A stretch of DNA of 64,000 bases from Halobium salinum (GTDB lineage Archaea; Halobacteriota; Halobacteria; Halobacteriales; Haloferacaceae), in the NCBI RefSeq assembly GCF_026586625.1, contig NZ_JAODIW010000008.1, forward strand, positions 713,757 through 777,756, written 5' to 3'. Under the pieces are notes generated by a model. That model saw nothing but the letters and a program-made list of their open reading frames with translations. It did no database searches and was not told the origin of the DNA. Made by a program: the position numbers and the translations under genes. Shown here piece after piece: positions 34,069 to 42,515 of this stretch. Position 1 is the first letter of the stretch. Every line of letters starts with the position of its first letter.

Positions 34069-36552
34069 CTACTCCGCCCGCCGACCCGCGTGGCCCGGGT
34101 AGTCCCGCTCGAAGCGGTCCTCGATATCCTCACGGGTGAACCGAATCAGGACCGGCCGGCCGTGCGGACAGGCGTACGGGTTCTCACAGGCGTCGAGCGC
34201 CGAGAGGAGGTCGACGACCGACCCCTCCGTCAGCGACGTGTTCCCCGTCACCGACGGGTAGCAGGCGAGGTCCGCGAGCAGTTCGTCGGCGACGGAGTCG
34301 ACGGTGTCGCGGCCCCCCTCCCCGTCGCCGTCGTCGGCGACGAACGCCGAGAGCGCGTCCCGCAGGAGTTCGGGGTCGAGCGCGGACGCGAAGACGGCCG
34401 GCACCGCCCGCACCTCGACGCGCCGGGAGTCGACGCGCTCGGCCTCGAAGCCGAGGTCCGCGAGGTCGGCGGCGAAGTCCGCGAACAGCGCCGCCTCCCG
34501 GGCGGTGAGTTCGAGCGAGACGGGGTCGGCGAGCGCCTGCGTCTCGGTCGCCCCGTCGAGCACCTCGCGGCGCAGACGCTCGTAGTGCACGCGCTCGTCG
34601 GCGGCGTGCTGGTCGACGAGCACGAGGCCGTCGTCCGTCTCGGCGACCACGTAGGTGTCGTACAGTTGGCCGAGCACGCGCATCGACGGGAGGCTGTCCA
34701 ACCCGACGTCGCCGACGGTCTCGCCGTCGAGCCCCCGCTGTTCGGTCGGCCCGACGACGCCGAAGGGGTGGTCCGGGCGGTCGTCGGGCGACGAAGCGCC
34801 GTCGGCGGTGCCCGTCCCGAGTGAGGACTGTCGTTCCGTACGGCCGTGGTCGGCCGAGTCGTCGCCGTCCGGCGCCTCCGACGGGTCGGACCACGTGGGG
34901 CCTTCCCCCGTCGGCGGCGACGGCGTCGACGACGCTCCCGTAGCCTCCGTTTCGGCGCGCTCGCCCGGCCCCACGTCGACGCTCCACGGGTCGTGGTCGG
35001 TGTTGCCGGTGTCGGCAGTGTCGGGAGTATCGCCGGTAGTGGCAGTGTCGCCGGTAGTGGCAGTATCGCCGGTAGTGCCAGTGTCGCCCGTGCTGTCGGT
35101 GCCGTCTGTGTCCGCCGCCTCGGTGCGGTCGGCGTCGACGGCTTCGCCGTCGGCGGCGTCGACAGCACCGGTCTCGGCGGGGGCGTCCGAGGTGGCTGTC
35201 GTCGTCGGCTCCGACGTCGGCGCCGCAGTATCACCGGCGGTGGGCTCGGTGTCGACCGCCGACCGCGACGCGGAGGAGTCGCGCTGTGACGGACCCCCGT
35301 GGGACCCCGTCGACCGCGACCCCGACTGGGACCGAGACACCGACGAGCGTCGGGACCGCTCCGAACCGGACGACTCCGACCCCTGCCGCGTCGTCTCCCG
35401 TCCCGCCCCGCCGACCACGTCGTCGCTGTCGTGGGCGGGCGACACCGCGGCCTCGTCGGGCGCCGACCGGCCGCGCGGGGCCGTCGAACGCAGGAGCCCG
35501 TGGTCGAGCAAGGCCTCCTCGACGGCCTCGGAGACGGCGCGCTTGACCGTCCCCTCGGCGTCGAATCTGACCTCTAATTTTCGCGGGTGGACGTTGACGT
35601 CGACCGCGTCCGGCGGCACCTCGACGAACAGCACGGCGAAGGGGTAGCGGTTCGGCGCCAGTTGGCCGCCGTAGGCGTCGAGGACGGCTTCCCGGAGCAC
35701 CGAGGCGGTGACGTACCGGCCGTTGACGAACGTCGACATGTACTCCCGGCCCGCGCGGGTGGTCTCGGGGTGGCTGACGAGTCCGGACACCGACGCGACG
35801 GCGTCCGGTTCGGGCTCTTCGTCGACCCGCACCATCGACTCCGCGACCTCCCGGCCGTACACCGAGAGCACCGCGGATTCGAGGCTCCCCCGGCCCTCGG
35901 TGGCGAACACCTCGCGGCCGTCGTGGTCGAGCGACACCGCCACGTCCGGGTTGGCGAGGGCGTACTGCGTGACGACGGTGTTCACGTGGTCGAACTCCGT
36001 GGCATCGGTCTTGAGAAACTTCTTTCTCGCGGGCGTGTTGGCGAACAGTTCGTCGACTTCGACGGTGGTTCCTTCTGGACAACCCGCAGGCCGGACCTCG
36101 CCTGCGTCGCCGAATTCGACGGTGAGTTCGTTGCCGGCACCTGCGCTTCCGCGGGCTTTCGAGCGGACGGTCAACTCGGAGACGGCGCCGATGGTGTACA
36201 GCGCCTCGCCGCGGAAGCCGAGGCTCTCGACGCCGCCGTCTAAGTCGTCGACGCCGCGAATCTTGCTCGTCGTGTGCTCCTCGACGGCGAGTTCGAGCTC
36301 CGAGGCCGTCATCCCGACCCCGTCGTCGCGCACCCGAAGCCCGTCGACGCCGCCGCGCTCGACCGCGACGGCGACCCGCGAGGCGTCGGCGTCGAGGCTG
36401 TTCTCGACCAACTCCTTCACCGCGGAGGCGGGGCGCTCGACCACCTCGCCGGCGGCAATCTTCCGGACGGTGGACTCGTCGAGCGCGCGGATGGCGGAGG
36501 CACCGTCGTCTCCATCTCCGTCTCCCTCCGCCGCCTCCTCTCCGTCGCTCAT
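34069..36552 (-). CDS. mutL: DNA mismatch repair protein MutL (second copy)
   Basis: 827 aa from Met at 36552 (MSDGEEAAEGDG). The start overlaps the stop of the Nudix gene, so the longer open frame upstream is not used. The GHKL ATPase (about 25-340) has RKIAAGEVVERPASAVKELV, RDDGVGM and GFRGEALYTIGAV. A very long low-complexity linker (about 370-600) is rich in Ser, Asp, Thr and Gly. The C-terminal domain carries the endonuclease motif DQHAADERVHYE (near 647), ACYPSVTGNTSL and CPHGRPVLIRF. Compared with the first MutL it is 260 aa longer, nearly all in the linker, and has a Tyr where the other has His in the AC(H/Y)PS block. Confidence 0.94.
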   Translation of the reverse strand: MSDGEEAAEGDGDGDDGASAIRALDESTVRKIAAGEVVERPASAVKELVENSLDADASRVAVAVERGGVDGLRVRDDGVGMTASELELAVEEHTTSKIRGVDDLDGGVESLGFRGEALYTIGAVSELTVRSKARGSAGAGNELTVEFGDAGEVRPAGCPEGTTVEVDELFANTPARKKFLKTDATEFDHVNTVVTQYALANPDVAVSLDHDGREVFATEGRGSLESAVLSVYGREVAESMVRVDEEPEPDAVASVSGLVSHPETTRAGREYMSTFVNGRYVTASVLREAVLDAYGGQLAPNRYPFAVLFVEVPPDAVDVNVHPRKLEVRFDAEGTVKRAVSEAVEEALLDHGLLRSTAPRGRSAPDEAAVSPAHDSDDVVGGAGRETTRQGSESSGSERSRRSSVSRSQSGSRSTGSHGGPSQRDSSASRSAVDTEPTAGDTAAPTSEPTTTATSDAPAETGAVDAADGEAVDADRTEAADTDGTDSTGDTGTTGDTATTGDTATTGDTPDTADTGNTDHDPWSVDVGPGERAETEATGASSTPSPPTGEGPTWSDPSEAPDGDDSADHGRTERQSSLGTGTADGASSPDDRPDHPFGVVGPTEQRGLDGETVGDVGLDSLPSMRVLGQLYDTYVVAETDDGLVLVDQHAADERVHYERLRREVLDGATETQALADPVSLELTAREAALFADFAADLADLGFEAERVDSRRVEVRAVPAVFASALDPELLRDALSAFVADDGDGEGGRDTVDSVADELLADLACYPSVTGNTSLTEGSVVDLLSALDACENPYACPHGRPVLIRFTREDIEDRFERDYPGHAGRRAE
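35027..35080 (-). repeat. 18-bp tandem repeat inside mutL linker
   Basis: Three near-identical 18-bp units (plus-strand GTATCGCCGGTAGTGGCA and variants) in a row, with decayed units on both sides. They encode TGDTATTGDTAT-like six-residue repeats in the disordered linker. The 18-bp period keeps frame, so copy number could vary without breaking the protein. Confidence 0.75.
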
Positions 36553-36974
36553 CGGCGGATACGACCGTCGGTCTCGACGACGGTCCGCGCGCGGTCGACG
36601 GCCACACCCTGCGTCTCGCTCAGACGCTCGGCGGCGGTCGCCGGCGGGAGCCAGTCGAACTCGGTGTGCTCCGGACTGAGCGACACCGCCCGGCGCTCGA
36701 CGCGACAGACGTAGTAGACGGCGAAGCGCCCGCGACCGGTTCCGTCGCTCCGCCACGCGTAGGTGTGGACCGGCTCGGCGACCGACGGGTCGAGACCGGT
36801 CTCCTCCTCGACCTCACGTCTGAGGCCCCGTACCGTCTCCTCGCCGGCCCCGAGGCGGCCGCCCGGGAGCTCCCACCCGTCGTCGCTGGCCCGTCGGACG
36901 ACGAGCACGTCGCCCTCCGGTCCGAACAGCACGCCGCGCTGACTGACGGTCGCGCGGAGCGGTTCGTCGGTCAT
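36549..36974 (-). CDS. MutT-like Nudix hydrolase
   Basis: 141 aa with an intact Nudix box GGRLGAGEETVRGLRREVEE-ETGLDP. The N-terminus ATVSQRGVLFGPEGDVLVVR and WELPGG are typical of MutT/NUDT1-type NTP or NDP hydrolases. The TGA stop (36551-36549) shares bases with the mutL start (36552-36550), so the two genes are translationally coupled. MutT removes oxidised dGTP and MutL acts in mismatch repair, so a joint mutation-avoidance unit is plausible, but the Nudix substrate is not known. Confidence 0.86.
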   Translation of the reverse strand: MTDEPLRATVSQRGVLFGPEGDVLVVRRASDDGWELPGGRLGAGEETVRGLRREVEEETGLDPSVAEPVHTYAWRSDGTGRGRFAVYYVCRVERRAVSLSPEHTEFDWLPPATAAERLSETQGVAVDRARTVVETDGRIRR

Positions 36975-37181
36975 CGGTGCCGCCCCCCGGCGGTGGTCGT
37001 CCGTCGAATCCTCGACGGTCGATGTAGAGAGATTCCCCAGACCATGCCCGAAACGACGGGAGGGTGGCGTATGAATGCTGTCCTCCGACGCTCGGCTTCG
37101 GCGTTCGACGCCCGCTCGGTGGCCGACCCAGCCTACCGCTTCCGACGGTCACTTCCCGGAGACGAGGGTAGTGGCGAGCAC

Positions 37182-38201
37182 ATGGCCGACAGAAACCGGA
37201 AGTTCCTGCTGGCGAAGCGTCCCGAAGGCCGACCCGACCGCGACACGTTCGACCTCGTGGAGGAGGACGTGCCGGAGCCGGGGCCGGGCGAGGCGCTCGT
37301 CCGGACGCTGTACCTCTCGGTCGACCCGTACATGCGCGGACGGATGGACGCCCGCGAGTCCTACGCCGACCCGTGGGGCGTCGGCGAGCCGCTGCAGGCG
37401 GGCGTCGTCGGCGAGGTCGTCGAGTCCAACGGCGCCGGCTTCGAACCCGGCGACCTGGTCGCGGGCAACCTGGAGTGGGCCGACTACGCGACCGCCCGCG
37501 GCGCCGAACTCCAGCCGGTGAACCCCGACCACGGGCCGATATCGACCGCACTCGGCGTCCTCGGGATGCCGGGTCGGACGGCGTACTTCGGCACCCGCGA
37601 GGTCGCCGAGGTGCGGGCGGGCGACACGTTCGTCGTCAGCGGGGCCGCGGGCGCCGTCGGCTCCGTCGCGGGCCAGATTGCGAAGCTCACCGGCGCCCGC
37701 GTGGTCGGCTTCGCCGGCTCCGACGAGAAGGTCGCGTTCCTCGAGGACGACCTCGGCTTCGACGCCGGCATCAACTACAAAGAGACGGACGACTACCGCG
37801 CCGCGCTGGACGAGGCCGCGCCGGACGGCGTCGACGCCTACTTCGACAACGTCGGCGGCCCCATCACCGACGCGGTCTTCTCGCGGCTGAACGTCGACGC
37901 CCGCGTCGCCGTCTGCGGGCAGATTTCGCAGTACAACGCCGAGGAGCTCCCGACCGGCCCGCGCAAACTCGGGACGCTCATCGAGAAGCGCGCGCGGGTC
38001 GAGGGGTTCCTCGTGAACGACTTCCAGCCGCGCTTCGCCGAGGCGTCGAAGCAGCTCGGACGGTGGGTCGCCGCCGGCGACGTCGACTACCGCGAGACGG
38101 TGACCGAGGGGCTGGAGAACGCCCCCGACGCGTTCCTCGGGCTGTTCGACGGGGAGAACGTCGGAAAACAGCTCGTGAAGGTCGGCGAACGCGAGGCGTA
38201 G
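37182..38201 (+). CDS. NADP-dependent oxidoreductase (MDR, zinc-free type)
   Basis: 339 aa from the ATG at 37182 (MADRNRKFLLAKRPEGRPDR); the open frame upstream is non-coding in character. It belongs to the leukotriene B4 12-hydroxydehydrogenase / CurA group of medium-chain reductases. YLSVDPYMRGRMDARESY is the substrate-side signature, LGMPGRTAYFG and VVSGAAGAVGSVAGQIAKLT the NADP-binding loop, and YFDNVGGPITDAVFSRL and CGQISQYN follow. There are no structural or catalytic zinc cysteines. Members reduce alkenal or alkenone double bonds and help detoxify lipid peroxidation products. Confidence 0.9.
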   Translation: MADRNRKFLLAKRPEGRPDRDTFDLVEEDVPEPGPGEALVRTLYLSVDPYMRGRMDARESYADPWGVGEPLQAGVVGEVVESNGAGFEPGDLVAGNLEWADYATARGAELQPVNPDHGPISTALGVLGMPGRTAYFGTREVAEVRAGDTFVVSGAAGAVGSVAGQIAKLTGARVVGFAGSDEKVAFLEDDLGFDAGINYKETDDYRAALDEAAPDGVDAYFDNVGGPITDAVFSRLNVDARVAVCGQISQYNAEELPTGPRKLGTLIEKRARVEGFLVNDFQPRFAEASKQLGRWVAAGDVDYRETVTEGLENAPDAFLGLFDGENVGKQLVKVGEREA

Positions 38202-38207
38202 GTCGAC

Positions 38208-39101
38208 TCACGGCCGGCGGGACGGCCGAGTCCCGCGTGGGAGCCCGCGCCGACCGGTGGTCGCCGGGACCGTACTGAGGCGACCGACGCCGGCCGCCCG
38301 CGGCACCGACTGTCCGAGCCCGCGTCGTGCAGGCCGCGCGGGTCGCGTCGGCCGCGTGGCCCGGCCCCGGGGTCGGTCACTCGGCGTCCGGGCGGTCGAG
38401 CCGGGCCCGTCGTCCCTCGAGGCGGTCGGGTCGGGGGAGCCGGTGCCTTCGTCGTCAGCGACGACCTCACGAACCGCCGAGACGATAGCGTCCGAGACCG
38501 TGCCGTCTCCGTCGTCCCCTTTCCCTTCCCCCTCGTCTACCTCCCCGTCACCCCCCGAGACGCTCGACTCGTCGCTCCCGCCGAGTCGACCGGGGAGGTA
38601 CTCCCGGAGTTCGTCGACCTCGGCGTCGAGGTCGCGTTTCGCGCGCAATAACTCCCGGAGGTTCGTCGCGCCGAGGAGCCCGGGGAGGTCGACGGCGCCG
38701 AGGAGGTTCTCGGCGTGGACCGTCTCCCAGGCGTCGCCGCTCCGGAACGCGCCGACGACACCCGGCGGGTTCACGGCGCTCGCCAGGCGGCCGGCGTCGA
38801 CCGCCTCGACGACCGACGGCAGGTGGACGGTGCCGGCCAGCCGCCGAACCCCCTCGACTACGTCGCGGGCGTCCTCCCCGACGTGTTTCTCCGCCTCGCC
38901 GCGACCGGAGCCGAGACGCCCGTCGAGCGCTCTGCCGAGGCGGGCTCGTGTACCGTCGTCGTCGACTTTCTCGCGGTCCTCGCAGTCCTCACCGTCCTCG
39001 CGGCCGTCGGCGGTAGCGTCCTCGCGGTCCGGCCGGTCCGCTCGTCGGTCGTCCGCGTCTCGGGTCGGTGGGTCGTCCTGTGGGGTGGTTCGGGGTGACA
39101 T
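38208..39101 (-). CDS. Uncharacterised acidic protein, C-terminus doubtful
   Basis: 297 aa as an open frame. The middle (LPSVVEAVDAGRLASAVNPP, DLPGLLGATNLRELLRAKRD, LDAEVDELREYLPGRLGG) has the look and codon use of a real haloarchaeal protein of helices and short loops. The N-terminus is a charged Asp/Arg leader. After about residue 215 the frame turns Arg/Pro-rich (TRPTRPARPARRG), unlike a haloarchaeal protein. In the adjacent frame a natural acidic end, LDRPDAE then TGA, sits at about 38379. A frameshift, real or from sequencing, is possible. No family recognised. Confidence 0.5.
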   Translation of the reverse strand: MSPRTTPQDDPPTRDADDRRADRPDREDATADGREDGEDCEDREKVDDDGTRARLGRALDGRLGSGRGEAEKHVGEDARDVVEGVRRLAGTVHLPSVVEAVDAGRLASAVNPPGVVGAFRSGDAWETVHAENLLGAVDLPGLLGATNLRELLRAKRDLDAEVDELREYLPGRLGGSDESSVSGGDGEVDEGEGKGDDGDGTVSDAIVSAVREVVADDEGTGSPDPTASRDDGPGSTARTPSDRPRGRATRPTRPARPARRGLGQSVPRAAGVGRLSTVPATTGRRGLPRGTRPSRRP

Positions 39102-39282
39102 CGGAGGGAGTGACGGCCGGTGGCCGACGCTCGCAGGGACCGTACGTCGCCGGCGAGAATCAACACCGTGGCCGATACGTCGAAGCCGCCGGCCTTCGCC
39201 GCGGTTGGCCCGGCGACCCCGAAGCGAACGAGCGCCGGGACCGGGGGAAGGGTTTCGGCGCTGGCGCCCGTCCCTCTAGACG

Positions 39283-39825
39283 ATGGTTCTCGCAGTCGAC
39301 CCGCTGCCGGTCGCGTTCGTCCTCGGGCTGGCGGCCGTCCTCTGTGCCGTGGTCGGCGTCGTCCACGTCGTCGCCTTCTCCGGGCCGTCGCGGACGGCCA
39401 CGGAGTGGCGCGCCGAGGCGTCGGCACTGACAGCGGAGGTGGAGGCGGCCGCCGAAGCGGCGGAGCCCGAGCGCTGGGCGGCGGGCGAGACGACCCAGCG
39501 ACCGAGGCGGCTCGTCCCCCTCGCGAGTCGGCTGCAGGGACACCTCCGGGGCGCGCCGCCGGCGGTCGACCCCGGACTGACGCAGGCGCTGTTCGAGCTG
39601 AGTATGGACTGCCAGTCGGTCGGCTTCGAGACGGCGAGGCGAGGGGCGACGACGCTCGACGCGATGGAAGACCTCGAAGCCGTCGCCGACGACGCGGCCG
39701 CACTCGGACGCAGACTCTCGGTGGAGTCGACAGGCTCGGCGGACTCGTCGGGACCCCCGGAACCCACCGAGGACGGCGAGGCACCACCGGAGACGCCCCC
39801 GCGGGGGGACGACCCACGGCCGTGA
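39283..39825 (+). CDS. Hypothetical protein with N-terminal membrane anchor
   Basis: 180 aa. One membrane helix near the start (LPVAFVLGLAAVLCAVVGVVHVVAF) is followed by a helical, Ala/Glu-rich cytoplasmic domain (EWRAEASALTAEVEAAAEAA, LTQALFELSMDCQSVGF, ATTLDAMEDLEAVADDAA) and a Pro/Glu/Gly tail. It reads as a small membrane-anchored coiled-coil protein. An open frame on the other strand covers it but is Arg/Ser-rich and judged a shadow. Nothing nearby indicates a function. Confidence 0.55.
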   Translation: MVLAVDPLPVAFVLGLAAVLCAVVGVVHVVAFSGPSRTATEWRAEASALTAEVEAAAEAAEPERWAAGETTQRPRRLVPLASRLQGHLRGAPPAVDPGLTQALFELSMDCQSVGFETARRGATTLDAMEDLEAVADDAAALGRRLSVESTGSADSSGPPEPTEDGEAPPETPPRGDDPRP

Positions 39826-40025
39826 GAATACACAAAGTACTTACCGGGAGACAGTTCAGGAACCGGTACGGTTCGCGGACGGCGAGGGCTCACGGGTAGG
39901 GGTACACGAGAGCCACCGTCGGACACCGCGACTTCTATCGGAGCCGACCGGCGAGCCGCGGCCGTCGCGCGACCGCCGGCCGCGGAGGGGTGGATTCATG
40001 TGGCTCCCCCGCCCGGGTGGAGCCG

Positions 40026-40844
40026 ATGGAGGAGGCCGAATCGGGCTACCGCGTCGCGGTCAAACCGTCGGCGAGGGCGGCGAACGAGGCCGTCGAGTCG
40101 TTCGTCGGCGAGCGGGGCGAGCAGGTCGACTTCACGAGCGAGGCGCAGGCGGACGCGGTCGCGCGTCGGCTCTCGACGGCGGGCGAGACGCCGGTCGGGG
40201 TTCAGTGCGCCGCCCCGCAGGACCCGACGCCCGTCGACGCCTACCTCGTCGCCGACCCCGAGCGCCGGACCGAGGTGCCCACGGGGTCGGCCGAGTCGGG
40301 GCTCACCTTCGACGTGAGCGGGAACCAGTACGGCGCGCTCGGCGAGGCGCTCGTGTTGAGCCGGCGGAGAGACCCGCCGCTCCTGACGCACGTCGTCCGC
40401 GAGGACCCGGCGCTCGACCTCTCGCCGGGCGAGACGGAGCGCCTGCACGTCGTCGTCGACACCGACCCCGAGCCGGTCTGCTGTGTCGACCCCGAGACCG
40501 GCGAGCGACGCGAGTGGCGCCCCGACTGTCGGGCGGTCGCGAGCCTCGGCGCCGACGGTCGAACCCTGACCGAGTACTGGTGTGAGGTGAAGACCGGCGC
40601 GGCGTCGTTCCAGCGCGGCCAGCGGGCGGCGATGGAGACGAAGGCGCGGGAGGCGCCGGTGCTCGCGATTCGGGTCGACGTCGACGACCTCCCCGACTCG
40701 TACACCGCGCGGGTCGAACGGGTGTCGCCGGCCGACGGAGACGACCCCGTCCCGAACGGTGACGGCGGGACGATGGTCGTCCGGTCGTCGACCGAGGGGG
40801 CGCAGGGGGGAACGCGCGAGGGCACGCTCGACGAGTTCACGTGA
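40026..40844 (+). CDS. Predicted PD-(D/E)XK nuclease with PIP-like tail
   Basis: 272 aa from the ATG at 40026 (MEEAESGYRVAVKPSARAAN). The C-terminal half carries an apparent PD-(D/E)XK core: RPDCRAVASLGADG with Asp167, a strand with EYWCEVKTGAASFQRGQRAA holding Glu187-Val-Lys189, and Gln199 just after. This is the D...ExK...Q spacing seen in restriction-like and VRR-type nucleases. Four cysteines (two in PVCCVD, then PDC and YWC) lie close to the site. The protein ends GTREGTLDEFT, resembling a PCNA-interacting (PIP) tail such as xTLDxF. Family name unknown to me; nuclease activity is an inference from motifs. Confidence 0.6.
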   Translation: MEEAESGYRVAVKPSARAANEAVESFVGERGEQVDFTSEAQADAVARRLSTAGETPVGVQCAAPQDPTPVDAYLVADPERRTEVPTGSAESGLTFDVSGNQYGALGEALVLSRRRDPPLLTHVVREDPALDLSPGETERLHVVVDTDPEPVCCVDPETGERREWRPDCRAVASLGADGRTLTEYWCEVKTGAASFQRGQRAAMETKAREAPVLAIRVDVDDLPDSYTARVERVSPADGDDPVPNGDGGTMVVRSSTEGAQGGTREGTLDEFT

Positions 40845-41082
40845 CACCGCGCCGCTCCCCCGTGAAGCGAGCGTCGCCACCCGCTCGGCGGCCACCAATC
40901 TCACGTTGAGACGCGTTTCGGACCGCCTACCCGTACCGTCGGTCGTGACGACGCGGGGCTCCGCCGACCGCCGTGTCGACCGTCAGCACTGACGGTCGCG
41001 CCCGAACCGGCGAGTAGACGGGCCGGCGAGGGCGGAGTAACGGGGCCATTCTTATTCCGTCGGCTGCCGAGGGACCTGCGTG

Positions 41083-41919
41083 ATGCACCGACGAACGTTC
41101 CTCGCGCTCGCGGGCACCGGCACGGTCGCCGGCTGTCTCGGCGGCGGGGAGACGACAGGTGAGCCCTCCACGACGACCGGCGCCGGCGACGGCACCACGA
41201 CGGAGAACGGCGACGCGACGACGACCACGGGCGACACGGGGACGGAGACGACGACCGGGACCGGCGGCGAGTCGGGCACCGGCAACGAGTCGGAGGCCGG
41301 CAACGACACTACGGGGTCGCAGTCGACCCCGATGGCTATCGGTCGGGGTGCGAGCGTCACCGAACACGAGTTCCGGTCGGAGGTCGCCGGCGGCGACGCC
41401 TCGCCGGGCGTGTTCGCGACCGTCCTGTACGAGGGTGAGGGGCACTCGGGGCGAATCACGCTGACCGTCGCGTTCCTCGACGAGGCGGGCGAGACCCTCG
41501 ACGAGGTCGAGGCCACCGTCGCCGACCTCGCCCCCGAGGAGTCCTGGGAGGCGTACGTTCCCTTCGAGGGGGACGCCGGCGCCGTCGCCGACTACGAGGT
41601 CTCGGGCACCATCATGGACGAGACGCCGAGTTTCAACCCCTCGGAGATGAGCTTCGAGTCGTTCTCGCTGAAGCGCACCGACGAGGAGGTGTACTTCGTC
41701 GCGACGGTGAAGAACAACGGCGAGGAGGCCTTCGAGTTCCTCCAGGCGAACTGTTACTTCCACCGAACCAAGGAGGTCGTCCTCGGGTCGAACACGACGA
41801 CGAAGGAGGGGCTGGGCCCGGGCGAGACGTGGACGTTCGAGGTCCCCTCGGAGATGCCCGCCTTCCGACGCGAGCAGATCGGGACGAAGACGGGGAGCCT
41901 CTCGACCGTCGAGTTCTGA
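41083..41919 (+). CDS. FxLYD-like Tat lipoprotein
   Basis: 278 aa from the ATG at 41083 (a GTG directly before it is in frame). The leader MHRRTFLALAGTGTVAGC is a Tat/lipobox signal. About 60 residues of Thr/Gly/Asn linker follow. The domain has two beta-sandwich parts: EHEFRSEVAGGDASPGVFAT with TLTVAFLDEAGE, and FYFVATVKNNGEEA-type FxLYD repeats (VYFVATVKNNGEEAFEFLQ, LGPGETWTFEVPSEM). Extracellular anchored beta domain; ligand unknown. Confidence 0.78.
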   Translation: MHRRTFLALAGTGTVAGCLGGGETTGEPSTTTGAGDGTTTENGDATTTTGDTGTETTTGTGGESGTGNESEAGNDTTGSQSTPMAIGRGASVTEHEFRSEVAGGDASPGVFATVLYEGEGHSGRITLTVAFLDEAGETLDEVEATVADLAPEESWEAYVPFEGDAGAVADYEVSGTIMDETPSFNPSEMSFESFSLKRTDEEVYFVATVKNNGEEAFEFLQANCYFHRTKEVVLGSNTTTKEGLGPGETWTFEVPSEMPAFRREQIGTKTGSLSTVEF

Positions 41920-42014
41920 GCGGGGCGGGGGCGGGGCCGCGTCGGAGGCGGCAACCCCCGTCGTGGTCATCGGCTGTTTTTTCTTCGACGGTCACGTAAG
42001 GTCCGTACTACCTC

Positions 42015-42386
42015 ATGGTGGACGACAGCCCGCCCGACCACCTTCCGCGGGAGGAGGTGCTCCGTCGGGTCGCCGTACTGGAGCACAACGTCCGCGAACT
42101 CCGGGCCGCCGCGCGGGCGCTCGCACGGGAGCACGGGGACGGCGACGACAGCGAGCGCGACGGAGGCGTCGACGGCGAGCTCGACCCCGAGGCGTTCGAG
42201 GCCATGGACCGCGTCCTCGAGGACGCCGAGGCCGCCCTCCCCGACGCCGACAGCACCGACGAGGAGTTGACACGCGGCTACGAGGCCGTGCTCCACCGAC
42301 TCCAGAACGTACGCGGCTCGTTCGACGAGGCGATAGTCGCCGCCGTCGACGAGGCAGTCGAGGGACGGCTCGACACCTGGGCCTGA
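42015..42386 (+). CDS. Small helical hypothetical protein
   Basis: 123 aa, acidic, two predicted helical hairpins (PREEVLRRVAVLEHNVRELR, ELTRGYEAVLHRLQNVRGSF) joined by a Gly/Asp loop. It has no membrane segment, zinc motif or known domain. Codon use is that of the neighbours. A TATA-like TTTTTTCTTC lies about 40 bases upstream. Confidence 0.55.
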   Translation: MVDDSPPDHLPREEVLRRVAVLEHNVRELRAAARALAREHGDGDDSERDGGVDGELDPEAFEAMDRVLEDAEAALPDADSTDEELTRGYEAVLHRLQNVRGSFDEAIVAAVDEAVEGRLDTWA

Positions 42387-42496
42387 GACCGACGGACGGG
42401 TCTGGAACCGGGTGACCGACGCGGGCCGGCGTGGAGCAGTCGAACGGTCGGCAGGCGGTCGGCGGTCGTCCGAGAACCAGCACGCTTTTCACTGAT

Positions 42497-42510
42497 TTAG
42501 GCGTGCCTAA
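42497..42510 (+). promoter_or_regulatory. DtxR/Idr-type operator before the binding-protein gene
   Basis: TTAGGCGTGCCTAA is a 6-bp-armed palindrome (TTAGGC/GCCTAA) with a 2-bp centre. It is the classic half-site of DtxR-family metal-dependent repressors. It ends 5 bases before the ATG at 42516, so on a leaderless transcript it would cover the start site and block transcription when iron (or manganese) is plentiful. Confidence 0.7.
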
Positions 42511-42515
42511 AACAT

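Noticed and set aside
36553..36756. N-terminal extension of the second MutL
   Set aside because: The added residues are Arg-rich and overlap the Nudix gene. The Met at 36552 gives the start-stop overlap and a haloarchaeal-looking acidic leader.
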